Positions 1 to 10,177 of a DNA stretch of 64,000 nucleotides are shown here, piece by piece (positions within the stretch are counted from its first letter, which is position 1; the number at the start of each line of letters is the position of its first letter). This DNA is from Dentipellis sp. KUC8613 (lineage: Eukaryota > Basidiomycota > Agaricomycetes > Russulales > Hericiaceae). The stretch is taken from contig NSJX01000001.1 of assembly GCA_002286715.1 (NCBI GenBank), positions 1,835 to 65,834 of the forward strand. The letters are read 5' to 3'. Under the pieces are notes generated by a model. The model had not been told where the DNA came from. It did not search any database and saw only the letters and a list, made by a program, of their open reading frames with translations. The position numbers and the translations under genes were made by a program.

Positions 1-2400
1 AGGTGTCAAGACTGGTGCTGAGACGACTAGAGAACCACCCAAGTCACCGACCTGACCGGGTATGAGAATGAGTGAGGCGGACGAGAGTGCCGACGAGGTC
101 AAGGACGCAGTGCAACTGGTATTGCCAGGTACAGTACGAGTAGACGAAATGGACAATCTAGGGAACTATGGACAGAGCGAAGCGGTATATATGTGACAGA
201 GAACAATAGCATAGTGTCCGGAACGGGAACAATGGAGAATCTGAATGGGTACAGTAGTGTACAGTAATGGGCACAGCCCAGAATAGAGAACAATAGAACG
301 AACCAGAAAGGGAATACAATGGAAGAGAGGCTGTGTGGTCAAGGCTATGTGGTCATGGGGTCAAAGGTGCATGTGATCTGTGGTATGGGTCATGTGATAG
401 GACGCATCGCACGGAAGGAGGCAAGGAAAGTGACAAGAAATGGAGCGATCCGTGACAGAGGCTGCGGTCGACAGCACGTGGAGGCAGCAGACGGCATGTG
501 GAGGCTGTGGGTGGCACGAAGACAGCGTGTGGAGGGCATGTGCAGCGGGGAGAGAGCATGTACGGCACGCAGAGGGCGCATGCCACATGTGGAGGCAGTG
601 AGGGCAGCAGAGAGGGCAGAGGCAGCAGCGGAGAGGGCGGAGAGGGCAGCGGTGGGCGTACGAGGGCGGCGGATGGGGTGGCGGTAGGCAAACGAGAGCA
701 CGCAGGGTGAACGAGGGCGCATCAGGCACGTGGACAGCATGAGGAGGCAGCGAAGAGGGTGGCAGAGGGCGGCGGGGCGCGTTGACGGCGTGTTGACGGC
801 GTGTACGGCACGTACGTACAGCACGTGAGGGCGGTGGAGAGGGTGACAGGCGACGCGAGGAGGGCAGCGGAGATGGCAGCAGGAGGACGGCGGATGGCAC
901 GGGGGGCCGAAGACGGCTGCGCGGGGACGAAGACGGCTGTGCAGGGACGAAGACAGTGACGGACAGGCAAAGACAGCACGGCGGGGGCAAAGGCGGCAAC
1001 GGAGGGGTGGAAGACGATGGCAGCGGGCACAAAACGGCGGCGGAGGGGGCCAGGGGGCGTCGAGACGGTGGCGGCGAGCATCGAGACGGTGTCAAAGGGC
1101 AGCAGGGGGCGGCAGGGGGCGTCAAAGGGCAACGAGAGGGTGGCGAAGGGTGGCAGGGGATGTCCAGACGGCGGCAGGCAGCGGCAGGGTGAGTCGAAGG
1201 GCACCAGGGGGTGTCCAGACAGCGGCGGGCGGCGGCAGTGGGACACACCCATGCGAGGAGGGCGCGTTGGGGGCATCAAGGGCGTGTACGGCGCGTAGGA
1301 CACGTAGAGCACGTGGAGGGCACGTAGGGCGTGAGGAGGCGGCGGGGAGGGCGGCGTTGAGGGCAGGGAGGCGGTGTTGAGGGCAGGGAGGCAGCATTGA
1401 GGGCGGGGAGGCGACGGAGAGGGTGGATGGTGTGTCGGAAGCGCCGACAGCGCATCGAGGGCGCAGACGGCGCGTTGAGGGCACAGACGGTGCATCAAAA
1501 CTAGGGGAGAGGGTGGCGTATGGCACATACGGCGCATGGAGGGTGGTAAAGGGGGCGTGGAGGGTGGCTGAGGGCCATGGAGGGTGCGTAAAGGGTGCAT
1601 AGAGGGTGGCGGAGGGCACGGAAGGCATGGGGACAGTGTGTATGGCCCCAAGAGGATGCATATGGCGTGCGGAGGGTGCGGAGAGGCCGCCGGCGGGCGA
1701 TATGGTGCATGGAAGGCAGCGCCAAGGGCCGTGGAGGGCACAGAGAGGGCAGTGGAGGGCACATGGAGGGCGGCCGAGGGCACAGAGGGCGGTGGAGGGC
1801 GAGTGGAAGGCGGAAAATGGCGGGGACGGCACGGAGACAGTGCATACGGCCCGAACAGGGCGCGTACGGCATACAGAGGGTGCATGAAGGGCAGCCGAGG
1901 GCCGTGGAGGGCCGTGGAGGGCGCGTGGAGGACGCTTGCGGCCCAAAGAGGGCGTGTACGGCGCGAACAGCACATACGGCAGGTACGTACGGTGCGGAGA
2001 GGGCGGGGACGGCACGAGGCGGCAGCATAGGGTGCATGGAGGCGGCGGAGGGCGCGGGGAGGACGTGTGCAGCCCGAAGAGGGCGTGTACGGCACATACG
2101 GAAAGTACAGCAAGTACGTACGGCACGTGAGGGCGGTGGTGGGTGAATGAGGGCGACGAGGAGGCGGCAGTGGTGCTTGCTGGGGCACGAGGAGGCGGCT
2201 GTGGGCGCAGGAAGACAGCGGCGGGATGTGCTGGGGAGCGGGGAGGTGGCGGTGGGCGAGCGAGGACGGCGGCGGACAAGCAGCGGCAGCAGCGGATGCA
2301 CAGAGATGGCGATGGGGCGTGAGAAGGCGGTGGTGGGTGGGTGAAGGTGGCGAGGGCGGTGGGACATGCTGGCGAGGGCGGCAGTGCCACTGCGCTGATG
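1..2400. repeat. GC-rich, purine-skewed degenerate repeat region
   Basis: The plus strand is a run of imperfect short G-rich motifs such as gagggcg, gtacggc and ggcggcag, with very little homopolymeric C or T. Longer units recur: a block reading gaggacg-(n)-gaagagggcgtgtacggc followed by gtacgtacgg occurs near 1929-1995 and again near 2060-2124, and a shorter relative is near 790-830. The composition keeps long frames open on both strands (up to 643 codons on the minus strand), but their products are Pro/Ser/His/Cys low-complexity and look like no protein family. I read it as decayed minisatellite-like or subtelomere-like DNA; no gene is supported. Confidence 0.75.
1351..1430. repeat. 20-bp tandem repeat, about 3.5 copies
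   Basis: Copies start at 1351, 1371 and 1391 with the core gcggcgttgagggcagggag; the second and third copies differ at one and four positions, and a fourth degenerate copy starts at 1411. It is the clearest short-period array inside the larger degenerate region. Confidence 0.8.
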
Positions 2401-3096
2401 AAGAGCACGCAGGAATTGCCGAAGTCTGCACAGAAGCGACTTCATGTGTGTTGCTCACTCTCAACATCAACATACTCTCAAGCTCCCAACTCGCGCTGCC
2501 ACGACCACCCTTCCTCAAAGCACATGACAGATGCACCCGCGCATCGGTGCCAGAAGATTGCTGAGAGACGGACAATTGGGTCCCAAGGTGCATAGCAGTT
2601 GGTTTCACCTTACTCTTGACTGATCGCGCGAGCCCGGTATCCCGGGCTTGCATCCTTGTCGCTGTCTAGGTCCTGACATCGCCCTCCTCCTCACACCGCC
2701 ACTCCATCCGCCACTGTCACTCTCCCTCATGTGCTCGCTCTTGAATCGTCTTCCCTCTCGCGTTCATATGCGCTGTCTCACTTCCTGTGCCGTCTCATGG
2801 CCCGGTCCCTCGTGTGCGCTGTCCACGCCCTCCCTCTCTCATCCACACAGTGGCCGTCTCGCATGCAGACAGGATCTTGCCCTTCTCAGCATCTCATCTA
2901 TTCATTCCCCCCCAGGGCGTAATATCCTGTGTGTGCTGTCCACGCGCTATTGCCATCCCTCTCGACTCTATCACGGCCGTGCCGCACTGCCATCGTTTCG
3001 TGCACGCACACCCGCCATGCCCTCCTGCGCCCCAGGGCTTCCCTCTCGAACCCTGAGACTGCTGTCTGGCATCAGGTGTGCTTACTCTTGCACCAT
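2401..3096. other. Non-genic pyrimidine-rich flank of the retrotransposon
   Basis: This stretch switches from the G-skewed plus strand to C/T-rich sequence. No coding exon is recognisable. A segment at 2995-3022 resembles 8653-8680 on the far side of the retrotransposon (22 of 28 positions match), so the element probably inserted into an older local repeat. Confidence 0.5.
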
Positions 3097-3101
3097 GACC
3101 T
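3097..3101. repeat. Target-site duplication GACCT, left copy
   Basis: The five bases gacct directly before the left LTR are repeated directly after the right LTR at 8377-8381. Five bp is the usual size for Ty1/copia integrases, and this fixes the element borders. Confidence 0.9.
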
Positions 3102-3576
3102 TAATGTCGAAAGGAAGTGCGCACGGGTCGAAGACCAGACAAGAAAGCGGAGAGAACGCGAGGAGTCGGTGAGCGAGCGGGAGTGAGACGAGACGAGACG
3201 AGAGATCGGGCGATGGCAGAGTCGAAACTCGATACTGATTCAGGCCGCGCAGGCTCGTATATAAGTACATTTGAAGGCATGTTTCAGTAGATAATAGCAA
3301 GACATCATAACAAGGCCGGTACCGTAAGATTAGAGGGCTAACTTAGCCAAGAACAAAAGTAAGACAAAGTAACAAAAGATATAATCACATGTAGACCACG
3401 GCGGGTCGGGCAGACGCGATGAGCGCCGCCCTCGGTGCGCACAAGGACTGCGCGATGCGCTTGATGGCGTAGATTAGGCTTTGTACGGTGAGTCAGGACA
3501 ACGGAAGAAAAGAGAAACACGACGAGTAACAATGGAACCAAAAGAGAACAAGACGAACAAATATCAAATTCCAACA
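3102..3576 (-). repeat. 3' LTR of the copia element (left copy)
   Basis: Nearly identical to 7902-8376. Read on the minus strand it begins TGTTGGAATTTG and ends CGACATTA. It differs from the other LTR at 3123, 3141, 3157, 3160, 3214, 3251, 3403, 3412, 3438, 3443, 3533 and 3559. At eight of these the left copy carries the TG or CA state of a CpG, and at four the right copy does. Confidence 0.95.
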
Positions 3577-3588
3577 CTCCCCCTCAAG
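3577..3588 (-). other. Polypurine tract
   Basis: On the minus strand the sequence CTTGAGGGGGAG abuts the 3' LTR. This is the canonical position and composition of a copia plus-strand primer. Confidence 0.85.
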
Positions 3589-6500
3589 CCGAGCACAGTC
3601 CGAGTGCCCCTGCAAAATGCTTGACCTTCCCGTTCGGCAACGCCTTCGTGAGCGCGTCAGCAACCATCTCCTCCGTGGGGCAATAGACGATCTTGAACGC
3701 GCCGTCGTCGACTACGAAGCGGATGAAGTGATAGCGTATGTCGATGTGCTTCGTGCGTGTGTGGAAGTTGTCGGTCGTCGCGAGCTTGATGGCGGCCTGA
3801 TTGTTGCAGAAGAGCGTGGTCGGCGAGTTGCAAGGTGGGAGGATCTCGCCGAGAAGGCGTCGAAGCCAGATGCCTTCTTTCGCGGCGTGCATCGCCGCGA
3901 CGTATTCGGCCTCCGCGGTCGAGAGCATGACAAGCTCTTGCTTGCGCAACATCCAAGAAACGGCGCCGCCGTCAATAAGAAAAGCGTACCCCGAGATGGC
4001 CCTCCGATGCTCCTGTGAGGCCCCGTCCGCGTCCGTATATCCCACCAGCTCGTGCTCCTCCCCTCCGAATGTCAGCGTGAGAGTCTTCGTCCCTGCCAGG
4101 TAACGAAAAACGCACTTGATGGCCTCCCAGTGGACTTCGCCCGGGTTGTCGAGGAACTGCAAGAGTGTCGAAACGGCGAATGCGATGTCGGGGCGAGTGG
4201 CGACGGCCGCGTACATCAGCGATCCAATCGCCTCGCGATAAGGCACGCAACGCATGCGTGCTACATCAGCGGGTGATGTCGGGCAATCATCCTTCGAGTA
4301 CGAAACTCCGGGAATCATCGGCATGCTGAGGGGTTTGGCATCGACAAAGTTGAAACGTGCGAGGATGGAGTCGATATAGGACGTCTGCGAAAGCGAGATG
4401 GTACGAGTGTTGCGATCGCGTGTGACCTTGATGCCGAGAAGCCAATGGATAGGCCCCAAATCCGTGAGGGCGTAACAGGCATTGAGCTGCTCCTTGTAAG
4501 ACCGAAGAAGCGCGGGCGAACTGCCCGTGAGAGCGCTGTCATCGACGTGAATGGCGAGGATGGTGATGTGATCGTCGATGCATGCAAAGAAAATGCCCGG
4601 ATCCGCCTGTGACACACGGAATCCGACATCAGCGAGAAGACGGCAGAGAGCATCGTACCATTTACGGCCCGCCTGCTTCAGGCCGTACAACGACTTCAGT
4701 AGCCTCTTCACCAACTGCCCGTCTCCTTCCTCATAACCCGGGGGCTCCTGCATGTAGATCTCCTTGTTCTCGTCGAGTTCGCCGTTGAGGAACGCGCCGT
4801 TGAAGTCGAAGGACTCGACGTCCCAGTCGTGACGTGCGGCGAGAGCGAGAATCGTGCGGAAGCTGGAAAGGCGTGCAACAGGTGAGTAGGTATCGAAGAA
4901 GTCGACGCCGTAGATCTGCATGAATCCCTTGGCGACGAGTCACGCCTTGTACTTCTTGATTTCGCTGAGCGCGTTCTTCTTGATGCGAAAGACCCACTTG
5001 CACCCCACTATGTTCCTTCCCTCCGGCTTCTCCTCCGTCCTCCAAGTCCCAGCCTTCTTCAAGACCTCCATCTCCTTATCCATCGCCTCCTTCCACATCG
5101 GCCAGTCCGAGCGCGAGCGCACCTCCTCCAGCGTCTTCGGATCATGGCCCTCCGCATCCTGTGTCGCCGCTCCAAGCGCGTGCTCCAAGTCAGCCTGAAA
5201 CGCATAGTCGGCGTTGTCGTCGAGTGCAACCGAGGCTGACTCCCCCTGAGGCTGCATGCCCTTCGGTAAGTCAGGTCCGATAGGCTTGCCTTTGCGCATA
5301 CGGCCCTCGGTCGTCCCTTTGCCGCTCTGGATCTGCTTGACGTAGGCCGATGGCTTCGGAATGCGAGACGGGCGAACGTTCGGTGTTGGTGGTGCGGGAG
5401 GCAGAGACGAATCGGGAGCCGCATTCGAAGTCGGCTCGACCTTGGTTGCTTGCTGCGCGCCGGGCTGCTTTGTCGTAGCTGCGGCACCCTCGGGCTGACT
5501 GGCTGATGAGTCGGTGGACTTCTGCTCCCCCTCAGGCAGCGAGAGGGTGCTAGTCAGATGGGGAATGGGCGGGAGGGTGACGACGTCGGGAGAGAATTTG
5601 ACGTCGCGCTCGACGGTGATAGAGTTCTTGTGTGGCCAGTAGATCCGGTGCGCGTGCATGCTGTCCTTGTTGAATCCAACCCATCGCCCCTCAACAGCTC
5701 TCCCGTCCAACTTCGATCCAGTCCCGTTGTGAACCCAAACCTTCTGCCCCCACTCCGGTAATCCTGAAAGGTCAGGCTTCTCGCGATAGACACGCTCATA
5801 AGGGGTTACATTACCGAGAACGCACGTAGACGTGCGGTTCTTGAGCCAAACTGCAAACATAATCCCCTCGCCCCAAAGCGACTTCGGGAGACCGCTATGA
5901 TGGAGAATCGCGCGAACCCGTTCGAGAAGTCAACGGTTGAGAGCCTCGGCGACTCCGTTGTGCTGCGGCATGTCATGCGTCGTGAGTCGTCGCTCCGTCC
6001 CTTCGCTCCGTAAGAACTCCTCGAAATCCTTTCCGGTGTACTCCCCTCCGCGATCCGAATGGAAGCGCTTGATCTTCGCGTTGTGTTGGGTGCGCATCCA
6101 TGCTGCGAAAGCCTTGTAAGCCTCTAATGTCTGGTCCTTCGTGCGAAGCAAGTCGACTCACGAGTAGCGCGAATAGTCATCTGTGAAAGAGACATAATAG
6201 GACCGTCCACCGAGACTACGCACTGGAGAGGGACCCCACAAATCCGAATGAACCTCCTCCCCGAACACCTTCGCCTGCGGCCCAGCCCGTTCTTTCCGAA
6301 TCGTCTTCCTCGTCATCTTCGCATACTCGCATGACTCGCACACAATCGGCCTCCCGTCATCCACCAGCTCCAATCCCAGAACCATCCGATCCTTCACCAG
6401 CTTGCAGATGGCGCTCGCCGATATGTGACCCAGCCTGCGGTGCATTGTCATCAGGTCGACGCGCTCCATTGCCGGACTGACGACTTCACCTTGCTCGACC

Positions 6501-7813
6501 TTGTACAGCCCGTTCGCAGAGGCGCGAATCTCCCCGATAACGACACCAAAGCGATTCTTGATGCGACAAATATTGCCCGTGAAGGAAACTTCGCAGCCGC
6601 TCTTCGTGATGCGAGAAATCGAGACTATGGTGAGTCCCATGTCTGGTGTGTGCAGGGTGTCCTTGAGGATAACACGGGTCCAGGCATTGCCGTTGGGGAC
6701 ATCAATGTGGAAGTCGCCAATCCCGATGGCTTGGAAGACGCGTTTGTCAGCGGTGGTGATAGGACGATGGACAATGGCGCAATAGTTAGTGAAGCGGTGA
6801 CGGAAAGGGGACATGTGCCGAGTAGCGCCTGAGTCGTAGAGTTCGCTCTCGACTCCTCCACCGGTGCGTGTGTTGCTCGCTGCGAAAGCCACCGGGTCCT
6901 GCTGTTCTTCGGCCTCCTTCTCCCTAACCTCAGCCTCTTCAAACCCCATAGCCGCCCAAGCCTCATCCTCAGCCGCCGCTGCGCTCTCCCGATCCTTCCC
7001 ATCCTTTGCTTTCCCTCTATCCGGCCCCTGACCCTCCTTTCCACCGCCCTTCGCCCAGCAATCCGCCTTCACATGCCCTCACTTCTTGCAATTGAAGCAC
7101 TCGATGTCACGCCGCTTGCGTGCACCGCCGCCTTTCTTCTGTCCGGTCTCGGCAGAGAAGGCTTCTTCCGAGTCGTTCTTCGATTTCGGATCCTTGACAC
7201 CCCGGCGCTCGAACTCGTCAGTGATGAGTTTGATGATGGAGTCGGGCTCGAGCGTCTTGTCGTTGATCGCTGCGGTGGCAGTCATGGCCGTGATGGTAGA
7301 GTCGTAAGTCGGGGGAAGTGAACCGAGAAGGATGGTGGCGTAGTCGTCCTCGGTGATCGAGTTGCCCATCGCAGCGAGCTGCTCGCGTAAATCAGCGAGA
7401 TTGTCGAAGTGAGTGCATACGTTGTCTTTCTCCCCGCATTTCTGACTCTGCAGCTTCCTCCTCAAATCCACCACTATCATCCTCGACCGCCCTTCGAAAA
7501 TCTTCTTCAAGCTATCCCACACATCCTTCGCCCGTGTCCCGCCCTTGATGCGATTGAAGATCATGTCGGGGACCGATGCCGCGATGTACTGCTTGACGAT
7601 GGCCTCGCCCGTAGTCCAGCGCTCTGCCGCGCCGACTCCTCCGAGCATGCCGCTTGAGGCGTAGGTTGACGGCATCGACTCTTGGTCAAGGTGGCTGGCG
7701 AGGTTGCGCACGCTGAGTGCCCATTTGAGACGGTCGCGGTAAGTGACCCAGTTCGTGCCGTCGGCCGCTAACTTCGGAATCTTGATCTTCAGGTCGTCGT
7801 CGTAGGTTGACAT
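3584..7813 (-). pseudogene. Copia gag-pol polyprotein with four TGA stops
   Basis: One frame of 1410 codons runs from the ATG at 7813 to the stop at 3584. In order it shows: a gag region; a CX2CX4HX4C zinc knuckle crossing the stop at 7079-7081; an aspartic protease motif DSGATRHM near 6820; a GAG-pre-integrase H..H..CX2C region near 6430-6300; the integrase core ending in the stretch around 6151-5930; reverse transcriptase with a HVDD catalytic box near 4550; and RNase H with TDAD near 4035. Stops lie at 7079-7081, 6158-6160, 5930-5932 and 4940-4942. Three fit CGA to TGA (Arg, a CpG change); 6158 sits where copia integrases normally have Trp, so TGG to TGA is likelier there. No frameshift was seen. 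Confidence 0.93.
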
Positions 7814-7889
7814 GGTGTCGCTCGGGGTGTTGAAAAAGACAGTAAGTTCTCGCGTTGATATGAAGTGGTCTCGTACTGATCAGAGTGCA

Positions 7890-7901
7890 GGGCCCATAAC
7901 C
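7890..7901 (-). other. Primer binding site, half-tRNA initiator Met type
   Basis: The minus strand reads GGTTATGGGCCC immediately after the 5' LTR. Its complement, gggcccataacc, contains the CAT anticodon in a symmetric stem-loop context, matching the anticodon arm of initiator tRNA-Met rather than the tRNA 3' end. Priming from a cleaved half tRNA is known for Drosophila copia and relatives. Confidence 0.8.
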
Positions 7902-8376
7902 TAATGTCGAAAGGAAGTGCGCGCGGGTCGAAGACCAGACGAGAAAGCGGAGAGAATGCAAGGAGTCGGTGAGCGAGCGGGAGTGAGACGAGACGAGACG
8001 AGAGATCGGGCGACGGCAGAGTCGAAACTCGATACTGATTCAGGCCGCGCGGGCTCGTATATAAGTACATTTGAAGGCATGTTTCAGTAGATAATAGCAA
8101 GACATCATAACAAGGCCGGTACCGTAAGATTAGAGGGCTAACTTAGCCAAGAACAAAAGTAAGACAAAGTAACAAAAGATATAATCACATGTAGACCACG
8201 GCAGGTCGGGCGGACGCGATGAGCGCCGCCCTCGGTGTGCACGAGGACTGCGCGATGCGCTTGATGGCGTAGATTAGGCTTTGTACGGTGAGTCAGGACA
8301 ACGGAAGAAAAGAGAAACACGACGAGTAACAACGGAACCAAAAGAGAACAAGACGAACGAATATCAAATTCCAACA
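7902..8376 (-). repeat. 5' LTR of the copia element (right copy)
   Basis: Mate of 3102-3576. On the minus strand a TATATA stretch lies at 8058-8063 and could serve as the element's core promoter. The leader between the primer site and the gag ATG is 76 nt (7814-7889). Confidence 0.95.
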
Positions 8377-8381
8377 GACCT
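8377..8381. repeat. Target-site duplication GACCT, right copy
   Basis: Matches 3097-3101 exactly. Confidence 0.9.
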
Positions 8382-9010
8382 CGCACCCCCTCGCGCTGCA
8401 CAGTGTGTGTTCCCCTCACCTCACGCCTTCTAGCAACATGGCAGCATGTGCGATCTTGCCATGCAGCAGACCTTTGTGTCATCTCACACGCCCTCGTACT
8501 ATGCTGCATGCCTCTTGCTGCGCCCCGGGGCGCCCCATCGACATGTTTTTGTGCCTCAGCATGCCCTCTCATGCTGTGTGGCACCGCATCGCTGCCGTCT
8601 CACCCCGTGGTGCCGTCTCGCCGTGCTTGGGTGATTTTTTGACTGCGCTGTCGTTTCATGCACGCGAACACGACGTGCCCCCCCAACAACGCAGCGCGCC
8701 CCAGTGAAGCCACAGCATGCTACACTTGGGTGGTTTCCCCCCCGTGCTGTCATTGCAAGCCCGCCCCGCCCGCATGCCCCAGCAATGCCATCGTGACACC
8801 GTCGCGTTGCTGCCCGTGCTGTCATTTCGGGCATGCGAGGCCGACGTGCCTTCTCGCCCCAACAACGCCACGCACCCCAGCAATGCCACGCACTCCAGCG
8901 ACACCTCGCGACGCCGTCTTGCTATGCTTGGGTAGTTTTCCCCCCGCACTGTCATTGCGAGCCCACCCCAAGTTTTCACCATGTAGACTACATACATTCG
9001 TAGAAATATA
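8382..9010. repeat. C-rich imperfect repeats right of the retrotransposon
   Basis: Related blocks recur. cttgggt followed by a G/A and a T run then a C run appears at about 8626, 8725 and 8927; a gctgtc(g/a)tttc...gacgtgcc block appears at about 8647 and 8818. Similarity to 2995-3022 suggests one ancestral array interrupted by the element. Open frames across it are low-complexity Cys/His/Pro and are not credited as genes. Confidence 0.6.
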
Positions 9011-9631
9011 CATTTATTTTTTTACACAACCAAATGTTCTACCTGAGTCAAGATATTCATTGAAGAATCATTATCGAAGTCTGCTATGAATTTGAAGTCA
9101 CAGCCAGTGTTTGACATGTCAAAAAGATCGTGGGAATTCATTTCCTATTTGTACAATTAAAAGTGGACGGCGCAACCTGCGAGCATGTCTAATTAAAAGT
9201 GATTCATGGCTGAATCAGAATCCAAGGATGAATCAGAATCTGCTGCTTGCTGGCCCACTTCTCACTTGTGTATCACTTGTCCCTCTGCATGGGTCAACCT
9301 CCCTTGCCAACACTGTGATTGCAGGACATGCATGTCCAAACCCATTGCAATGTCACTCACCTTCTGCCCCATCCAACGAGACAGCAACCATTGTTATGCA
9401 ATGCACCACTCACTGCCTTTGACTGCATGCACCATTTGTTCTGCTGCATACCTGTTGTTCATATGTGTACTCCTCATATTCTCCCTGACTGTAGTTTTGT
9501 GCTTGTATTTTTCCTGTTATCTGAGTACCTGTGTACTCCAGCTTGCCTCCTGATGAATAAATCATTGTTGAGCTTTGAACTCTTCAATATCAGTCTCTTG
9601 TGCCTATGTAGCATTTGAAAGTTTACTGTCT

Positions 9632-9656
9632 GATTAGCAGTATTTTGCTGCTAATC
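9632..9656. repeat. Hairpin, 9-bp perfect stem GATTAGCAG
   Basis: GATTAGCAG at 9632-9640 pairs with CTGCTAATC at 9648-9656 around the loop TATTTTG. Confidence 0.8.
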
Positions 9657-9724
9657 TTCTGAGTCTAATTACTGCTAAATCAAAATTGGCCTCTTTCTTG
9701 GACTTATAAATTAGAGCTCATTAG

Positions 9725-9738
9725 CTGCTAATTAGCAG
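9725..9738. repeat. 14-bp perfect palindrome CTGCTAATTAGCAG
   Basis: Shares the TTAGCAG/CTGCTAA core with the hairpin 90 bp upstream, and another agctgctaatt copy follows at about 9750. The cluster resembles terminal or subterminal repeats of a small inverted-repeat element. Confidence 0.7.
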
Positions 9739-10177
9739 ATCCTCCAATTAGCTGCTAATTTGCTCCAAATTAGATGGGAGGTTTTTCCTGATGAGCCTTC
9801 TAGACTGGTATTCAATACATAGAGAACTACACAACATTAAATTTACTAGGTGATAGAGTGAGTGAGGAAAGAGCAGTGAGTGCATTTATGTGTCTGTTCC
9901 ATTACTAGCCCACATTCCATTTCGGGGTACAGCACAGTAAGTAGGGTAGCAGATTTTGCAATCTGCAAGCAAGTGGCCCTCGGGCTTATATAATATAGAG
10001 GTGTTACATTAACAGTGCAATGCAAGATCTACTGTCAGAGTTAGATTCTGACTCAAGCACTACCTCATACAAACTCCCTGCTATACCCACAACCAAGCTC
10101 TCAGGGAATTGTTGAGTGCTTTCCATTTGCAAAGGAAAGGGAAGCCATTCAGATGCAGATGCACTAAATTTGATGTA

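Larger units (their letters stand above)
3102..8376 (-). mobile_element. Ty1/copia LTR retrotransposon, complete but inactivated
   Basis: The 5275-bp element lies on the minus strand. It has two 475-bp LTRs, a primer binding site next to the 5' LTR, a polypurine tract next to the 3' LTR, flanking GACCT duplications and one gag-pol reading frame. The domain order gag, zinc knuckle, protease, integrase, reverse transcriptase, RNase H places it in Ty1/copia (integrase before RT). The coding frame has no frameshift over 4230 nt but contains four in-frame TGA stops, so this copy is probably dead, although recent. Its LTRs differ at 12 of 475 positions, all transitions at CpG sites. Confidence 0.97.
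9011..10177. other. CpG-poor non-genic segment with inverted repeats
   Basis: From about 9186 to 9923 I count one CpG (near 9378), against dense CpG on both sides. A short Cys-rich frame (9206-9553, plus strand) contains several CX2C pairs but lacks any family signature. The segment also holds a 9-bp-stem hairpin, a 14-bp palindrome and a 7-bp-stem hairpin (9949-9966). It probably holds old repeat remnants and the 3' untranslated part of SEC63 near 10178. Confidence 0.5.

Noticed and set aside
722..2653. 643-codon open frame on the minus strand
   Set aside because: Pro/Ser/His/Cys low-complexity product created by the skewed repeat; overlapping frames on the other strand are equally open, and no domain is present.
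3102..8376. Classical RIP as the cause of the mutations
   Set aside because: RIP prefers CpA to TpA; all 12 LTR differences are at CpG instead, and only one of the four stops lies outside CpG.
9206..9553. Cys-rich 115-codon frame as a zinc-binding gene
   Set aside because: Several CX2C pairs are present but no known spacing, no clear introns, and the DNA looks like decayed repeat.
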